Shown one piece after another: positions 61,865-64,000 of a stretch of 64,000 nucleotides of DNA. The notes beneath the pieces are model-generated. The model saw only the letters and a list, made by a program, of their open reading frames with translations, did not search any database and was not told the DNA's origin. Position numbers and translations under genes: made by a program. Position 1 is the stretch's first letter. Every line of letters begins with the position of its first letter. Source of the stretch: Streptomyces roseoverticillatus (GTDB lineage Bacteria > Actinomycetota > Actinomycetes > Streptomycetales > Streptomycetaceae); NCBI RefSeq assembly GCF_000719265.1, contig NZ_JOFL01000029.1, positions 1-64,000 of the forward strand, read 5' to 3'.

Positions 61865-62902
61865 TCAGCGCCCGATGAAGACGTAGTCCGCCCGGTACGG
61901 CACGGCCGCCGTCGGCTGCCGCTGCGGGTCGCAGGGCCCGGCCGGGGCGACGCCTCCCCGCGTGTTGAGCCGCAGGATCTCCGTGGTGGAGGCGAGGACG
62001 CCCGTCCCCGCGCCGGACCGGGCCGCGCGCAGGTCGAGCTCGGGGACGTTCCCGTCCCCGTTCGGGGTCCTGGTGACGACCTTGCCGGTGACGGCGGACC
62101 GGTCGGGCGCGACCCACTGCGGGTCGCCTCCGGGCCGTACGAAGGAGTGGGCGATGTTCCCGCTGAGCGTGGCGGAGACGTTGTCCTGGGTGAAGGCGAA
62201 CCCGCCGCCGTCCTGCTTGCGGCACGCGTAGATCTGGCGGCCTTCGACGACGGACGCCTGGACGGCGTTCACAGCGCTGTTCATGTCGAGCGGCGCGCTC
62301 AGCCGGTGCACCTGCCCCCGTACCGCGCCACCGGGGAACTCGCCGGTGTGCAGGTTGAGGTAGAAGCCGCCGGGCCCGGCCGCGAGGTCGCCCAGGAGCT
62401 TCCGGTCGGTGACCTTCACGGTGCCGGTGGCGCTGGTCCGGCCGTCGGGCAGCTTCTGCGCGAAGAACGGGATCCGCACGTCGCCGTTCTTGCCGCGTTC
62501 CCCCTGGTGGAGGTGGGCCGCGGTGGGCGTGGCGATGCCGCGGAAGGAGAAGGCGAAGGACACCTCGTCGCCCTGGACGCGCAGGAAGGCGACGGCCTGC
62601 CCGTCCTTGTCGCCGGTGGCCTTGCCGTCCGCCGCGGGAACCTCGTTCGCGCCGCTGAGGCTGCCGGCGAAGAAGACGGCGCCCTCGCGGTCGGGGCTGC
62701 TGACCGGCCCGAGCGAGCCGCCGGCCGTGCTCCCGTCCGCGCCGCCGTGCCCCGAGTGCGCCGACGACGAGGCCGGCGCCCCGGCCGTCCCGCCGCCCTC
62801 CTCGCCCGGCACCACCGCGAAGGCGATGCCGACCCCCGCGGCAACGGCCGCCGCGGTGGCGGTGGCGACGATCGTCCGGCGCTTGCCCACGATGCGGTTC
62901 AT
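61865..62902 (-). CDS. Secreted CHRD / DUF3455 domain protein
   Basis: A 345-residue exported protein. The N-terminus has a hydrophobic signal/anchor (TIVATATAAAVAAGVGIAFAV) and a Gly/Ser/His-rich linker. Residues ~75-200 form a CHRD (chordin) domain with SGANEVPAADG, FRGIATPTAAHLHQGERGKNG and FYLNLHTGEFPGGAVRGQV. Residues ~215-345 are a DUF3455-like domain (IYACRKQDGGGFAFT ... WVAPDRSAVTGKVV ... ADYVFIG). Both are secreted beta-rich domains without known enzymatic activity. The ATG at 62902 has GGGGAGG 6 nt upstream. It is divergent from the ECF sigma gene, which may control it. Confidence 0.88.
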   Translation of the reverse strand: MNRIVGKRRTIVATATAAAVAAGVGIAFAVVPGEEGGGTAGAPASSSAHSGHGGADGSTAGGSLGPVSSPDREGAVFFAGSLSGANEVPAADGKATGDKDGQAVAFLRVQGDEVSFAFSFRGIATPTAAHLHQGERGKNGDVRIPFFAQKLPDGRTSATGTVKVTDRKLLGDLAAGPGGFYLNLHTGEFPGGAVRGQVHRLSAPLDMNSAVNAVQASVVEGRQIYACRKQDGGGFAFTQDNVSATLSGNIAHSFVRPGGDPQWVAPDRSAVTGKVVTRTPNGDGNVPELDLRAARSGAGTGVLASTTEILRLNTRGGVAPAGPCDPQRQPTAAVPYRADYVFIGR

Positions 62903-63033
62903 GGTGAACCTCCCCGTTCTCCCCGTACGGGGCCGGTGCCCCCTGCACCGGTCTCCCGGGCTGTCGTACGGGCCCGGCACCGGCCCCCGTTCAGCGGGGA
63001 ATTGAGGCCTGTGTCACGGGCCCACGGCTGAAC

Positions 63034-63073
63034 GGGGACGCCATTCGATCCGTGGGGACGCCATTCGATCCGT
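63034..63073. repeat. Perfect 20-bp tandem repeat in a divergent promoter region
   Basis: GGGGACGCCATTCGATCCGT occurs twice head-to-tail (63034-63053, 63054-63073) in the 375-bp gap between the CHRD gene and the ECF sigma gene. Short TTCAGCGGG/CCCGCTGAA-like elements flank it on both sides (near 62990, 63028, 63079 and 63108). It is a plausible regulator-binding array. Confidence 0.7.
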
Positions 63074-63277
63074 AGGGCCTTCAGCGGGCTGCGAGATTCC
63101 CCGCCACCCGCTGAACAGGCCGCCCACCCGGCCCGTACTCATGGGGGAAGGGGTCCACCGGGCCCCGGCACCGGCGGCGGAACGGGCGGAACCGGCGGCT
63201 TCGGCTACTGGCGGGTACCGGCCGGATCACCGACGCGCGCTATCGACCGGGGAGAAGGCTTGCGCAAGGATGCCGCC

Positions 63278-63799
63278 GTGGCTGACAGGACGAGCCCCGA
63301 CGAGGAACTGATGCGGGCGCTCTACGAAGAGCACGCGGGCCCGCTCCTCGCCTTCGTGCTGCGCCTGGTGGACGGGGACCGCCAGCGGGCGGAGGACGTC
63401 GTCCAGGAGACGCTCCTGCGCGCCTGGCGCAACGCCGACCGGCTGCGCGGGGCGCCCGGCTCCGTACGGCCCTGGCTGGTGACCGTCGCCCGGCGCATCG
63501 TGATCGACAACCATCGCAGCCGGCAGGCGCGCCCGCGCGAGGTCGACCCCGGCCCGCTGGAGCTGATCCCGGCGGCGGACGAGATCGACCGGGCGCTGCG
63601 CCTGATGACGATCTCCGACGCGCTGGGCGACCTGACGGAGGCGCACCGGGAGGCGCTGATCGAGACCTATTTCAGGGGACGTACCGTGAGCGAGGCGGCC
63701 GAGGTGCTGGGCGTGCCGGCGGGGACCGTGCGGTCCCGCGTCTTCTACGCACTGCGCTCCATGAAGCTCTCGCTCGAAGAACGAGGAGTGACGGCATGA
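63278..63799 (+). CDS. ECF RNA polymerase sigma factor
   Basis: A 173-residue group 4 sigma factor. Region 2 is LYEEHAGPLLAFVLRLV...AEDVVQETLLRAWR (residues ~10-60), followed by PWLVTVARRIVIDNHRSRQARP. Region 4 is ALGDLTEAHREALIETYFRGRTVSEAAEVLGVPAGTVRSRVFYALRSMK. It directs RNA polymerase to an envelope- or redox-stress regulon. The GTG at 63278 follows AAGGAT; a TTG at 63260 behind GGGGAGAAGG is an alternative that adds six residues. The stop overlaps the next start by 4 bp (ATGA), coupling it to its anti-sigma factor. Position suggests SigU of S. coelicolor, which is unproven. Confidence 0.93.
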   Translation: MADRTSPDEELMRALYEEHAGPLLAFVLRLVDGDRQRAEDVVQETLLRAWRNADRLRGAPGSVRPWLVTVARRIVIDNHRSRQARPREVDPGPLELIPAADEIDRALRLMTISDALGDLTEAHREALIETYFRGRTVSEAAEVLGVPAGTVRSRVFYALRSMKLSLEERGVTA

Positions 63800-64000
63800 A
63801 CCGGCCGGCACCGGACCACGGGCAGTACGAGCGGCACGAGCAGCACACCGCCGTGGGCGCCTACGCGCTCGGCGTCCTCGACGAGGCGGGCGCGGCCCGG
63901 TTCGAGGAGCACCTCGCCGGGTGCCCGGAGTGCGCCGCCGAGCTCGACGGCCTGATGGGTCTGACGCCGCTCCTCGCCGAGCTGAAGGAGGCCGGGCCCG
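63796..64000 (+). CDS. Anti-sigma factor with zinc finger (partial, cut by window end)
   Basis: The first 68 codons of a zf-HC2 anti-sigma factor. It has HTAVGAYALGVLDEAGAARFEEHL followed by the H-x3-C-x2-C ligand set (HLAGCPECAAEL). This cytoplasmic domain would hold the sigma factor encoded just upstream. A membrane helix and an external sensor domain are expected after the window end. The start ATG overlaps the sigma stop. Confidence 0.92.
   Translation, partial: MNRPAPDHGQYERHEQHTAVGAYALGVLDEAGAARFEEHLAGCPECAAELDGLMGLTPLLAELKEAGP

Noticed and set aside
63188..63215. Possible ECF-type promoter starting GGAACC upstream of the sigma gene
   Set aside because: No convincing CGT-type -10 is found at 16-18 nt; the match to the -35 alone is not enough.

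Overview
The window is a stretch of high-G+C actinobacterial chromosome, almost certainly Streptomyces. Evidence: third-codon G+C bias throughout, many GTG/TTG starts, an actinobacterial 5S rRNA, MtrAB-LpqB, the giant NAD-glutamate dehydrogenase, a sortase substrate with an LAETG anchor, and a tmRNA tag ANTKRDSFALAA. From memory, the gene order matches the conserved core block of S. coelicolor around SCO2954-SCO3015. The secA-hpf-comF-lpqB-mtrB-mtrA order is also kept in Mycobacterium. I see no insertion sequence, prophage, integrase, tRNA or CRISPR array.

Layout. 1-300: end of an rRNA operon (5S rRNA and terminator). 0.3-17.6 kb: a membrane protein, mtnA, the mtrA-mtrB-lpqB signalling operon, comF-like, hpf, an orphan NarL-type regulator, a YcaQ/AlkX-type DNA glycosylase, a GNAT, secA, an Rv3235-family protein, a DUF6912 protein and a HAD hydrolase. 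18-23 kb: gdh. 23-37.4 kb: a cell-envelope glycosylation island. It holds a PIG-V-like mannosyltransferase, GtrA, a sugar nucleotidyltransferase, a polyprenol-phosphate-mannose synthase, several GT-C membrane enzymes, a GT2-TagF fusion, a GT4 and a second GT2. Five of these genes form a run with 4-26 bp overlaps. 37.6-41.4 kb: a sugar ABC importer (two permeases and a binding lipoprotein, no ATPase gene). 41.5-49.7 kb: an FHA-FtsK ATPase divergent from two tandem Ser/Thr kinases. 50-57.4 kb: prfB, an LAETG wall protein with a huge Gly-Ser-Thr repeat, a mini zinc-ribbon membrane protein, ftsE-ftsX, a C-terminal processing protease, smpB and ssrA. 57.5-64 kb: a secreted three-repeat membrane-anchored protein, an MFS transporter divergent from a LysR regulator, a CGNR zinc-finger regulator, a CHRD/DUF3455 secreted protein, and an ECF sigma factor with its zinc-binding anti-sigma partner cut by the window end.

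Most of the window is conserved housekeeping sequence: protein export, translation rescue and termination, divisome/peptidoglycan control, and envelope polymer assembly. The parts that deserve attention are these. The FHA-FtsK ATPase sits beside two kinases with no ESX substrate genes nearby. One ABC permease carries a large extracytoplasmic insertion. The GT2-TagF cluster is tightly coupled. Several non-coding repeat arrays are present (84-bp tandem at 33.9 kb, ~150-bp duplication at 49.8 kb, 20-bp tandem at 63.0 kb). A recurrent TANNNT-6/7 nt-start codon arrangement suggests leaderless transcripts.
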